Source of the DNA: Thomasclavelia sp.
GTDB taxonomy: Bacteria; Bacillota_I; Bacilli_A; Erysipelotrichales; Coprobacillaceae
Length of the DNA stretch: 64,000 nt
Reading direction: 5' to 3'
NCBI GenBank assembly: GCA_028749475.1
Contig: JAQVWN010000006.1
Span: forward strand, 1-64,000
Part shown: positions 1 through 8,427 of the stretch, one piece after another
Position numbering within the stretch: the first letter of the stretch is position 1
Layout: each line of letters starts with the position of its first letter
Notes under the pieces: generated by a model
Told to the model about the DNA's origin: nothing
What the model saw: only the letters and a program-made list of their open reading frames with translations
Databases searched by the model: none
Made by a program: the position numbers and the translations under genes

Positions 1-24
1 TTGGGAACAGCGTAAGTTGGGAGA
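1..24 (+). repeat. Inverted repeat A, left copy (WEQRKLG border)
   Basis: Starts TTGGGAACAGCGTAAGTT and matches the reverse complement of 1939-1962 in 23 of 24 positions. It encodes the WEQRKLG entry to the recognition domain. The repeat may extend left of the window. Confidence 0.85.
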
Positions 25-544
25 TTTAATGAACATAACATCGGTTAAAAGAGTACATCAAAGTGATTGGAGGACGGAAGGAGTTAGGTTTTTGAGGGCT
101 AGAGATATAGTCTCAGAATGGAAAAATGAAAAGCCACAAGACTACTTATATATATCTAATGATATATACAATAAATATAGCGAGTTATCAGGTAAGGTTT
201 CTAAAGGAGATCTCTTGGTTACTGGTGTCGGGACTATAGGAATTCCTTATTTAATAAGGAATTTAACACCAATATATTTTAAAGATGGGAATATTATTTG
301 GCTAAAAAACAATAACAAACTTGATGGTGATTTTCTATATTATTCATTCTGTAACAGTACCATTCAAAAATATATACACACATCGGCCGGATCAGGAACA
401 GTAGGTACGTATACAATTGAAACTGCAAAAACGACACCACTTTATACACCTTCAAATCCAGAACAACAGTTGATAGGATCTTTCTTTAACCAAATTGATA
501 ACCTTGTCACCCTTCATCAGCGAAAGTGTATTTTGCTAATTTAA
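1..544 (+). CDS. hsdS: Type I restriction-modification specificity subunit HsdS, 3' part (runs off the left edge)
   Basis: DNA-recognition subunit of a type I restriction-modification enzyme. The frame is open to the window edge and reads WEQRKLGD from base 2, the usual start of an HsdS target-recognition domain, so the TTG at 17 is not a real start. The domain runs to QIDNLVTLHQRK, the usual start of the conserved helical spacer, but only five residues (CILLI) follow before the stop; family members normally continue with about 20 more helix residues. The last 9 bases overlap the convergent recombinase gene. Bases 1-24 and 507-527 recur inverted at 1939-1962 and 1486-1506, so this end of hsdS can be exchanged. 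hsdM and hsdR are not in the window. Confidence 0.9.
   Translation, partial: WEQRKLGDLMNITSVKRVHQSDWRTEGVRFLRARDIVSEWKNEKPQDYLYISNDIYNKYSELSGKVSKGDLLVTGVGTIGIPYLIRNLTPIYFKDGNIIWLKNNNKLDGDFLYYSFCNSTIQKYIHTSAGSGTVGTYTIETAKTTPLYTPSNPEQQLIGSFFNQIDNLVTLHQRKCILLI
507..527 (+). repeat. Inverted repeat B, left copy (LHQRK border)
   Basis: A 21-bp sequence encoding the TLHQRK border, exactly reverse-complementary to 1486-1506 across the recombinase gene. Weaker similarity continues into the upstream FFNQID codons. Confidence 0.85.
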
Positions 545-1462
545 GTTAGCTAATGATCTCATAACAAGATCAATATCCTTGTTTTCAAGTTCTTGTATAA
601 TATGTAAATATGTTTTTTGAGTGGTTGTCATGCTTGCGTGACCAAGACGTCTCGCTACACTTGCGATTGAAACTCCAGTGAATAGTAGTAATGAAGCATG
701 TGTGTGACGCAATCCATGAATGGAAATAATTGGGATGTTACATTTTTTACAGTGCCTTGCCAAAATATCATTAATAGTTGAGTTATAGACCCTTTGTTTA
801 ACAAATATGGGGTCTTTTTTTGGTAAATCTTTAACTAACTCTGAAAACTGACTCACTGTTTTCCAATCAATTTGGATTTTTCTGATTGATGACTTGTTTT
901 TAGTTTGAGCAAATCCAGTGTTATCTTTATAGTCCCATGTTTTATTGACTATTAGTAATTGTTGTGAGAAATCGAAATCTTCAGGTGTTATAGCTAATGC
1001 TTCAGAAAATCTGAGACCTGTTTTTGCTATTAGAAGAATTAGAAAGTCGTAATTAATTCCTTTATTTAGCGATAAAGATGATAGAAGAGTATGCAATTGA
1101 AATTGATTGAGGTATTTTACCTTTTTCACTCTCGGCTCCTTTCCTTTAATAATAGCTTTTCTAGTTGGATCGTGAGGTATTAGTCCATCATCTACAGCAT
1201 CAATAATTGCTCCTTTTAACTGGTGATGGAAATCCATCGTTGTTTGACGTTCGTGAGATATTGCATACTTATTAAGTAAGTCTTGGTATGTTGTTCTATT
1301 TAAATCACTCATCTTTATATCAGGGATAAGTTTTTGTACCCAACTTAAACTCATTTTATATTTATTCAATGTTACTTTTCTCACGGCACCTTCTTTATAT
1401 ACAGCAATCCATCTCTTGTAATAATCTGCGAATATTGTTTCATTTGATTCGTTAGTTATCAT
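536..1462 (-). CDS. Tyrosine site-specific recombinase (integrase), likely hsdS invertase
   Basis: Phage-integrase-type tyrosine recombinase, 308 residues from the ATG at 1460-1462, which has an AGGAGG ribosome binding site about 9 bases upstream. An N-terminal core-binding region (about residues 10-95) precedes the catalytic domain (about 115-300). The catalytic set is visible: R151 in TGLRFSEA, H249 and R252 in HGLRHTHAS, H275 in RRLGHAS, and Y285 in TQKTYLHI. It lies between the end of hsdS and an inverted hsdS cassette, the classic position of recombinases that shuffle HsdS domains. The same reading frame stays open upstream through the silent cassette to 2044. Prophage origin is less likely, since no other phage genes are present. 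Confidence 0.9.
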   Translation of the reverse strand: MITNESNETIFADYYKRWIAVYKEGAVRKVTLNKYKMSLSWVQKLIPDIKMSDLNRTTYQDLLNKYAISHERQTTMDFHHQLKGAIIDAVDDGLIPHDPTRKAIIKGKEPRVKKVKYLNQFQLHTLLSSLSLNKGINYDFLILLIAKTGLRFSEALAITPEDFDFSQQLLIVNKTWDYKDNTGFAQTKNKSSIRKIQIDWKTVSQFSELVKDLPKKDPIFVKQRVYNSTINDILARHCKKCNIPIISIHGLRHTHASLLLFTGVSIASVARRLGHASMTTTQKTYLHIIQELENKDIDLVMRSLANLN

Positions 1463-1485
1463 TCTGTTAATTCCTCCTATTTTTG

Positions 1486-1506
1486 ACTTTCGCTGATGAA
1501 GGGTGA
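1486..1506 (-). repeat. Inverted repeat B, right copy
   Basis: Exact reverse complement of 507-527, at the 3' border of the silent cassette. Recombination between the B copies would flip only the recombinase gene. Confidence 0.85.
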
Positions 1507-1938
1507 TAAGGTGGTCGATTTGGTTGAAGAATGATCCTATTTGTTGTTGTTCATCATTTCTTGGAATTATTATTTTTGCTGTTTTTATATTATCAGAACT
1601 TAAAGATGAGAATGTTGATCCGCAAGATAATACATCCCAGTACTTTGTTTGATCCATTTTAACCAATAGTTGGTATATAAATTCATTTCCTTTAATTGCA
1701 GCTACGCCTCGACCAATCACAGCATCATAAGCGGTTTTTCCCATGCTACCAGCAGGGGCACGAACACTCATTATCAAATCATTTGCATTGGCCATTTTAG
1801 TAACTTGTGTTGTCCAAATTCTAGGAACTACCCATCCATTATTAAGATCAGCATTTCCTTGAACCAAAACATGTTTCGTAGGTTTGTCTGAATAAGTATT
1901 ACCATTTGGTGATTGTCCCATGGTAATCGAGACTACTT

Positions 1939-1962
1939 CTCCTAACTTACGCTGTTCCCAAA
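1939..1962 (-). repeat. Inverted repeat A, right copy
   Basis: Reverse complement of 1-24 with one mismatch, at the 5' border of the silent cassette. Recombination between the A copies would put this cassette in the expressed hsdS position. Confidence 0.85.
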
Positions 1963-2387
1963 AGATAGTATAAATAATAGATCTATATGATATGCATATT
2001 TTTATAAAACTAATGAACTTAATGTTACTTGCGATAAGGTTCAATAAGAGAAATAAGGGGCTATAATGATATCCTTATTAAGTGTACTGTGTTTGATTTT
2101 AGAAGAGTTGATTATGCTGTATATAACAGGATTGCCTAAGTAACTTAAAGGCATAATTCTTCCTTTACTGGTATACATTATTTCAAATTTAAGAGTCACT
2201 TATTAAGTGATATATAAAATGAAATTTAATTAACAAACGAAATTTCAGCTACTAGTTGTTTCTTATCTAGTACCATATAATGTTTACTTTATTTGTATCT
2301 CTACCTACTTATATGATTTTGAGTGAATAAATAGAATTAATGTATATGTAATGAGTTTTAAAAATAATTCACCATTCATCTTCCTTA

Positions 2388-2396
2388 TGATATAAT
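2388..2396 (+). promoter_or_regulatory. Extended -10 promoter for the 2484 gene
   Basis: TGATATAAT, an extended -10 element, lies about 90 bases before the start codon. No good -35 is visible. The rest of the 2045-2483 gap shows only AT-rich sequence with a small dyad near 2197 (CACTTATTAAGTG) and no convincing gene. Confidence 0.5.
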
Positions 2397-2483
2397 GGTT
2401 TGATACCTAATAGAACGAGAGAATAACTTTCATCATTCTTTTAAAAGTGGCAATCAAATACAACTTATAAAGGGAGATCTAAA

Positions 2484-3083
2484 ATGAAAACTAAAATGTT
2501 AGATGTTTATGGTAAAGAAGGTAAAAATTATTATTATGATAATGAATATTACATGTTTGAACTTATTACCATCGATAGGACAATGGAAGAAGAATATGGT
2601 AATAAATTTAAATATTGGGAGAAACTTCCTAAACCTCTTAGAAACATTAGTGTCGAAGTATTTTGTTACTTAAGTGAAGATATTGTCGAAGCCTATTACA
2701 ATACTCTTATATTTGGTAAAGATTTTAAAATAAATAAACGGTTTAGGAAACTTAAACAGATACCTCATAAATATTATCATAAATTGCTTGATAAAGTTGA
2801 TGATGAATTACCTAAAGATAGAGATTTGGTTTGTGTATTTGAAGATGTTATGGAATTAGCTGAAACCTGGGCTATTGAAATTATTGGAAATGAATTTGGT
2901 GAAGAGTATTTAAGAGAAGTACCATATGGTACTTATTATCTATATGCAGGATTAGGATTACTTAAAATAAAAGATAAAGATATTGATCGAGTAAATAACA
3001 TACTTCGAAAAAGAAAATATAAAAATTTAGAAGAAATGTGGATAGATGCATATTGTATTTATTTAACTGAACTAGCACTTTAA
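2484..3083 (+). CDS. Hypothetical protein (199 aa), accessory region
   Basis: I do not recognise this family. The start is ATG at 2484 with AAAGGGAG about 9 bases upstream. The protein is soluble, rich in charged and aromatic residues (many K, E, Y), and has no signal peptide, membrane segment or obvious catalytic motif. Predicted structure by eye is mostly helical, with an acidic stretch around residues 105-125. The gene has its own promoter and a terminator at its stop codon, so it is probably monocistronic. Its place between a variable type I RM locus and other unknown genes suggests accessory or defence-related DNA, but this is inference only. Confidence 0.7.
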   Translation: MKTKMLDVYGKEGKNYYYDNEYYMFELITIDRTMEEEYGNKFKYWEKLPKPLRNISVEVFCYLSEDIVEAYYNTLIFGKDFKINKRFRKLKQIPHKYYHKLLDKVDDELPKDRDLVCVFEDVMELAETWAIEIIGNEFGEEYLREVPYGTYYLYAGLGLLKIKDKDIDRVNNILRKRKYKNLEEMWIDAYCIYLTELAL

Positions 3084-3098
3084 TAAGTGCTAGTTTTT
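3071..3098 (+). terminator. Rho-independent terminator overlapping the stop of the 2484 gene
   Basis: A perfect 10-bp stem (ACTAGCACTT), a 4-base loop and a T run. The stem covers the last codons of the gene. Confidence 0.85.
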
Positions 3099-3182
3099 AA
3101 TATGCTAATTATTAAAACAAGGACTTGGAAGAGAATTGAAACTTTTAACAGATAAATACGTCTAAAGATAAGGAGGTGCGTA

Positions 3183-4244
3183 ATGGTTACTGAAAATAAA
3201 CAAATAAAAGATGAGAATCCAGAGAAAGAAGATATTTTTAAGTTTTGCTTATACTTAAATGATTTGAATAGGCTGTATTTCAGATATAAAAACGATTATA
3301 AGAAATCTTATACTATATTTGATAGTATTCAAGATCTTATTATAGATTTCGCACAAATAAGTATAAATAAGGACTATTCACCTGAAATTATGAATGAAGT
3401 ATTTAAAATAAAACAGATGATTATTCCTAATCCAAGTATGAATTATAATGTTGGCGATATTGAATCATCTGACCTAAGGTATTGCGCACTTTCATTGTCA
3501 AGTGTCCAAGATGTGTCTACCAAATATATTACTTTAACAAATTGTTACAATTATGAAAATCAAGAAGTTATTGTTGATATAGATAAATTAAAGAGCAATA
3601 TTACTTATGCAAAAAAAATTTTTTCAGCTTTATTAAAAGGTGGAATGAACTTGGGCTATTTTAGAGGTGCTAACTGTATGGCCATGTTGGTAATGAAATA
3701 TTTGGCAACAAATAAAGAGGACAGACTGCTAGTAGCTATGAGTGGAACATCAGATAATCTAAAAAAAGGGGGAACAAATAAACATATTAAAGCGTTTAAA
3801 GACTTTTTGGAGGATTATTCTGCTTTGCCTAATTTTACTCTTTGTCCTAGGGATAAAGAAATGAAAAGTAATAATGTGAGATATAAGCATCGAGGTTCGA
3901 ATAGTATTAAATTGAAATTTTTTGATGATGAATATTATTTAGATGGAACTGGGAATACGCAATACAATGACAACAAAAAAACACAATGTACAAGATTACA
4001 CTACAGATGTTGTGAGAGAAAAATTGAATCATATTTCATGAATAAAATATTTGGTAAGCCAGAAATGGAATTAGTTGAGAGCATCAAATTGCTAATTACT
4101 TATGCGCCGTGCACTGATTGTGCTCTTACTATAAGTGAGTGGAAAAAAGCACTCTTTGGAAAGTATAATATTGAACTTGAGGTTGAAAATGCCAGAAAAT
4201 ACACTGAAAAATGTCCACATTGTGATAAATGTAGATTGCTATAA
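3183..4244 (+). CDS. Deaminase-like zinc protein with C-x-E / P-C-x-x-C signature (353 aa)
   Basis: Start ATG at 3183 behind a strong AAGGAGGTG site. The C-terminal third carries what looks like the zinc-dependent nucleoside/nucleic-acid deaminase signature: C276-C277-E278-R279-K280 (a C-x-E ligand plus catalytic glutamate), then 30 residues, then P309-C310-T311-D312-C313 in a strand-like ITYAPCTDC context followed by a helix. A further cysteine cluster, C344-x2-C347-x2-C350, sits at the extreme C terminus. The first 240 residues are unrecognised and have no P-loop, so this is not the AvcD-type dCTP deaminase with an N-terminal kinase domain. There is no signal peptide. It resembles toxin- and defence-associated deaminases, but the substrate is unknown and the call rests on motif spacing alone. 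Confidence 0.6.
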   Translation: MVTENKQIKDENPEKEDIFKFCLYLNDLNRLYFRYKNDYKKSYTIFDSIQDLIIDFAQISINKDYSPEIMNEVFKIKQMIIPNPSMNYNVGDIESSDLRYCALSLSSVQDVSTKYITLTNCYNYENQEVIVDIDKLKSNITYAKKIFSALLKGGMNLGYFRGANCMAMLVMKYLATNKEDRLLVAMSGTSDNLKKGGTNKHIKAFKDFLEDYSALPNFTLCPRDKEMKSNNVRYKHRGSNSIKLKFFDDEYYLDGTGNTQYNDNKKTQCTRLHYRCCERKIESYFMNKIFGKPEMELVESIKLLITYAPCTDCALTISEWKKALFGKYNIELEVENARKYTEKCPHCDKCRLL

Positions 4245-4307
4245 TAATGGTGTTTTATAAATAAACTAAAATAGTTAGAACTAAAACGAATAATAAGGGA
4301 GAAAAAA

Positions 4308-4564
4308 ATGGAAACCATTCAACAAACATTACAAAGAATAGATTATAATTCTATATTAGCACCAAAAAAATATTGGAAGATAATAAGCAAAAAGAATTTC
4401 TGAAAAGATTAGAACGATGTTCTACAGATATTGAAATGATAAATTTTGTAAGAAACTCTAAGGCATTTTTACTATGCAGAAACTTAGCTGATGATAATTT
4501 TAAATTGGAAATAGAAAAAGTCTTTGAAAACAAAGGGTTAAGAAAGCAGTTTAATAAGTTTTAA
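4308..4564 (+). pseudogene. Small gene split by a -1 frameshift at an A7 run
   Basis: ATG at 4308 with AAGGGAG upstream opens a frame (METIQQTLQRID...) that stops after 32 codons. A -1 shift at the seven-A run (4364-4370) joins it smoothly to the next frame (ILEDNKQKEFLKRLERC... to QFNKF at 4561), giving a product of about 86 residues rich in K, E and L. In the zero frame the run reads A-AAA-AAA, an ideal slippery heptamer, so programmed frameshifting or transcriptional slippage is possible; a mutation or a sequencing error in the homopolymer would look the same. Family unknown. Confidence 0.5.
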
Positions 4565-4884
4565 AAAATGTGAAATATTCAATAATTTATATTCAGAATA
4601 TAGTTCACTCATTAAGGATGAAATTAGAAAAAAAGGATTGGGGTTGGTGACATAGCAGAATATTAAGAAAAAAATAAAATATGCTTATAGTTGGTAAAAC
4701 TGTGATAGGCTTGTTGACGGAAGGTACTTATATATTTATCTTGAATTGGTTATTTACAAGGATGCTTTTTGTTTTGTATTCTATTCACAGTTGCGAAATT
4801 CGTCTATCAACATATGAGATTAGAATTGAACAAAAGTTATTGCTTAATTTATATGAATACATTAGGCTGATTGAAGAAGATTAG
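4565..4884 (+). other. Probable decayed coding remnant
   Basis: No intact gene is convincing here. Coding-like fragments appear in successive frames: KKCEIFNNLYSEYSSL at about 4563-4626, CDRLVDGRYLYIYLE at about 4700-4745, and RLSTYEIRIEQKLLLNLYEY towards 4880. They look like one gene broken by several frameshifts, perhaps the continuation of the gene at 4308. A 67-codon open frame at 4681-4884 lacks a ribosome binding site. Confidence 0.3.
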
Positions 4885-4903
4885 CAGAAAGAGAGATGGT
4901 TAT

Positions 4904-5515
4904 ATGTCAGAAAAAATTGTGGTAGCATTCATAGCAGCAGGAATTAGTTTATTTACAACAATATTAACATTGAACGGAAATGCATATATAAAATATTATG
5001 AAACAAAGAGAGCAAATTTAAACAACACTTATTTAAAATTACTTTCAATAGTTAATTCTTATCCTAATGTATCCCCTAATGATGTGTTAAAAGGTTTGGC
5101 ATCCCCTCTGAGATACTCAATGGAATCTTTTGACTCAATTATTACGAACTTAAGACGTCAAATAGAAGATTATTCAAACAAGTTGGAAAATGAAGGGATT
5201 AATCTGGAGCAAAAAAGGGAATATGAAGAGGAAATATCAAACATAGAATATGATATAAAACAAATAGAACAAATTAGAGATGATTACTTTGATGCACGTA
5301 ATAAATACAGAGAATTTTGCAAGAATGACAAAATGATATTTGATTTGTATGCAGGGCAAGAGGTGAAGAACACTCTTGTTGAGTTTGAGGTAAATATAAA
5401 TAATATTTTTAAATCTGGCAGAAGTGTTGGTGATGTTTATAATTCAAAAAAAAATATAATAGATAGAACCCGTGATAAAATGACTACAGCCATGAGAAAT
5501 GACATTGGTATATAA
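4904..5515 (+). CDS. Membrane-anchored coiled-coil protein of unknown function (203 aa)
   Basis: Start chosen at the ATG at 4904 (MSEKIVVAF) because a purine-rich GAAAGAGAGATGG precedes it; an in-frame ATG at 4871 lacks a site. Residues 4-26 form one N-terminal membrane segment. Then comes a long, highly charged helical region (about residues 85-150, rich in E, K, I and Q) typical of a coiled coil, and a soluble tail. No enzyme motif is seen. It belongs to the same unknown accessory block as the deaminase-like gene and may be a membrane partner or effector there, but sequence gives no direct evidence of that. Confidence 0.6.
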   Translation: MSEKIVVAFIAAGISLFTTILTLNGNAYIKYYETKRANLNNTYLKLLSIVNSYPNVSPNDVLKGLASPLRYSMESFDSIITNLRRQIEDYSNKLENEGINLEQKREYEEEISNIEYDIKQIEQIRDDYFDARNKYREFCKNDKMIFDLYAGQEVKNTLVEFEVNINNIFKSGRSVGDVYNSKKNIIDRTRDKMTTAMRNDIGI

Positions 5516-5609
5516 TAACAGATTAATTAATCTAAGTTTTTTCAGGTAAAACGCTTCTTTGCGGGGTGTATGAAAAGACTTTTTTATTGTAATGCTATTG
5601 AAAAAATCA

Positions 5610-5638
5610 AAATCATATTGAGAAAATCAATATGATTT
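5610..5638. terminator. Hairpin downstream of the 4904 gene
   Basis: A 12-bp perfect stem (AAATCATATTGA) with a 5-base loop. The T run is weak, so termination is likely but not certain. Confidence 0.45.
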
Positions 5639-5674
5639 GTTAAGTATTCTTCAATTCCTCATATATCGCTATCG

Positions 5675-5683
5675 TGATATAAT
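5675..5683 (+). promoter_or_regulatory. Extended -10 promoter for the DUF4230 gene
   Basis: TGATATAAT lies 35 bases before the start codon. An imperfect dyad (ATATCGC/GTGATAT) overlaps it. Confidence 0.5.
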
Positions 5684-5717
5684 ATGTCTATAAGAAATGA
5701 TAGGGAGATAGTATAGA

Positions 5718-6371
5718 ATGGAAGAAAATGAAAAAGAAACTAAAGTAGAAGGAAAAGAAGTAAAGAAAAAGAGTAAAAAAGAAAAGAAACCAAGAAAACA
5801 AATATTTAATTCTTTAAATATTACTTTACTAGCAGTTGCTTTAATAATTGCTGGTATATTTGGTATTAAAGTAGTAGATAATCAAAGTAAAGAAGAAGTA
5901 AGTACAAGAGTACTTAGAGAAAAAGTAGAAGCTTGTTCTGATTTAATAACTACTAAAGTCCATCTTTATGGATTAGTTGATTATGATAATAAGAAGATTC
6001 CTTTTCTAACTCAAGATTCTTATAGTATGGTTTATGAAGCTACTGTAAGTATTGGAATAAATATAAAAAAAGTTGATGTTAGTACTAGTGGTTCTAAAGT
6101 AATAGTAAAAGTACCAGAAATAAAAATAAAGAGTATTAATGTTGATCCTGATTCAATTGAATACTATGATACTAACTTTGCTTTATTTAAAGGTGATAAT
6201 AAAAAAGCAGCAGTAGCGGGTATTAAAAAAGCTAAAGCTGATGCTAAAAAGAAATTAAATATGAAAGATTTAAAATCACAATCTAAAAAACAAATCAAAG
6301 CTCTAATAGATAATTTGTTTAAAGATAATATTGGGGATAAAACACTTGATTATGATTTTTATGACAAATAA
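5718..6371 (+). CDS. DUF4230 family membrane-anchored protein
   Basis: 217 residues. A lysine-rich cytosolic tail (1-34) is followed by one membrane segment (about 36-55, ITLLAVALIIAGIFGI) and an extracytoplasmic domain. The segment YSMVYEATVSIGINIKKVDV followed by VIVKVPEIKIKSINVDPDSI is characteristic of DUF4230 as I recall the family, whose function is unknown. The start ATG has GATAGGGAG upstream. A 40-codon membrane peptide gene follows 15 bases later, probably in the same transcript, ending at the terminator at 6616. Confidence 0.75.
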   Translation: MEENEKETKVEGKEVKKKSKKEKKPRKQIFNSLNITLLAVALIIAGIFGIKVVDNQSKEEVSTRVLREKVEACSDLITTKVHLYGLVDYDNKKIPFLTQDSYSMVYEATVSIGINIKKVDVSTSGSKVIVKVPEIKIKSINVDPDSIEYYDTNFALFKGDNKKAAVAGIKKAKADAKKKLNMKDLKSQSKKQIKALIDNLFKDNIGDKTLDYDFYDK

Positions 6372-6386
6372 GATAGGGGTGTCAAT

Positions 6387-6509
6387 ATGATTACAGTATT
6401 TAAATTATTATGTAAAGGCTTTGTAGCCGTATTAAAAGGGTTGGTAATGTTACCATTTATAGGGATATATCTAGCTGTTATGGTCTTCATTGATTTAATG
6501 CATCAATAA
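6387..6509 (+). CDS. Small hydrophobic protein (40 aa)
   Basis: ATG at 6387 with AGGGGTG 6 bases upstream, stop at 6507-6509. The product starts MITVFKLLCKGF and is one membrane segment (GLVMLPFIGIYLAVMVFIDL) with little outside it. The good ribosome binding site and position directly behind the DUF4230 gene suggest a real co-transcribed small membrane protein. Family unknown. Confidence 0.55.
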   Translation: MITVFKLLCKGFVAVLKGLVMLPFIGIYLAVMVFIDLMHQ

Positions 6510-6615
6510 TTATTAGTTCATATTCAATTCATACTATTGACTTATTATATGAATGTATCAAGAGATACAAAGTATGAAAAATAATGATTTTTCCCTCCCT
6601 TAATATATTTCATAC

Positions 6616-6647
6616 AAAAAAGAACAATTGAAAAATTGTTCTTTTTT
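6616..6647 (+). terminator. Strong terminator after the DUF4230 operon
   Basis: A 14-bp stem (AAAAAAGAACAATT), a GAAA loop and a T run. Confidence 0.85.
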
Positions 6648-6649
6648 AG

Positions 6650-6728
6650 TTGCTAAAGATAATTAATCTTGCTAATATATAAAAGGGCAATTAATGTCTT
6701 CCGTCGGAAGACATTTTTATTTTTTTAT
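6650..6728 (+). promoter_or_regulatory. pyrG promoter and CTP-sensing attenuator leader
   Basis: TTGCTA (6650-6655), a 17-bp spacer and TAATAT (6673-6678) form a good promoter. Six bases later the transcript should begin GGGC (6685-6688). A perfect 10-bp hairpin with a 3-base loop (6693-6715) and a T-rich tail follows, 21 bases before the pyrG ribosome binding site. The 5' arm carries the pyrimidine tract TCTTCC. This is the layout of the Bacillus subtilis pyrG attenuator, where low CTP causes repeated G addition at the initial GGGC and the resulting poly-G pairs with the pyrimidine tract to block the terminator. Function here is inferred from that precedent. Confidence 0.8.
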
Positions 6729-6734
6729 AGATAG

Positions 6735-8354
<1,620 letters not shown>

Positions 8355-8363
8355 TCTAAATTT

Positions 8364-8390
8364 AGAAGACTGAAACAGTCTTCTTTTTTA
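8364..8390 (+). terminator. pyrG terminator
   Basis: Stem AGAAGACTG / CAGTCTTCT with an AAA loop, followed by a T run. Confidence 0.85.
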
Positions 8391-8427
8391 TATATGTTTG
8401 TGATATTATATGACAGGTGGTGAAAAC

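Larger units (their letters stand above)
1463..1963 (-). pseudogene. Silent inverted HsdS target-recognition cassette
   Basis: On the minus strand this encodes a second HsdS target-recognition domain, from FWEQRKLGEV to QIDHLITLHQRKSK. It has no start of its own: the only in-frame ATG is at 2044, behind a short non-HsdS stretch with no clear ribosome binding site. Its borders match those of the expressed hsdS, while the recognition core (GQSPNGNTYS...) is different. It therefore looks like a stored alternative specificity that becomes expressed after inversion. No stop codon separates it from the recombinase. Confidence 0.75.

Noticed and set aside
536-1462. Integrase as a sign of a prophage or integrative element
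   Set aside because: No phage, conjugation or excision genes nearby; flanking inverted hsdS repeats explain it better.
3183-4244. Assignment as an AvcD/dCTP deaminase defence gene
   Set aside because: No P-loop kinase domain at the N terminus and a C-x-E rather than H-A-E motif; only a deaminase-like label is justified.
4100-4318. Minus-strand open frame of 72 codons
   Set aside because: Antisense to the C-terminal part of the deaminase-like gene; no ribosome binding site and low-complexity hydrophobic product.
4681-4884. 67-codon open frame as an intact gene
   Set aside because: No ribosome binding site, and neighbouring frames show coding-like fragments; treated as decayed sequence.
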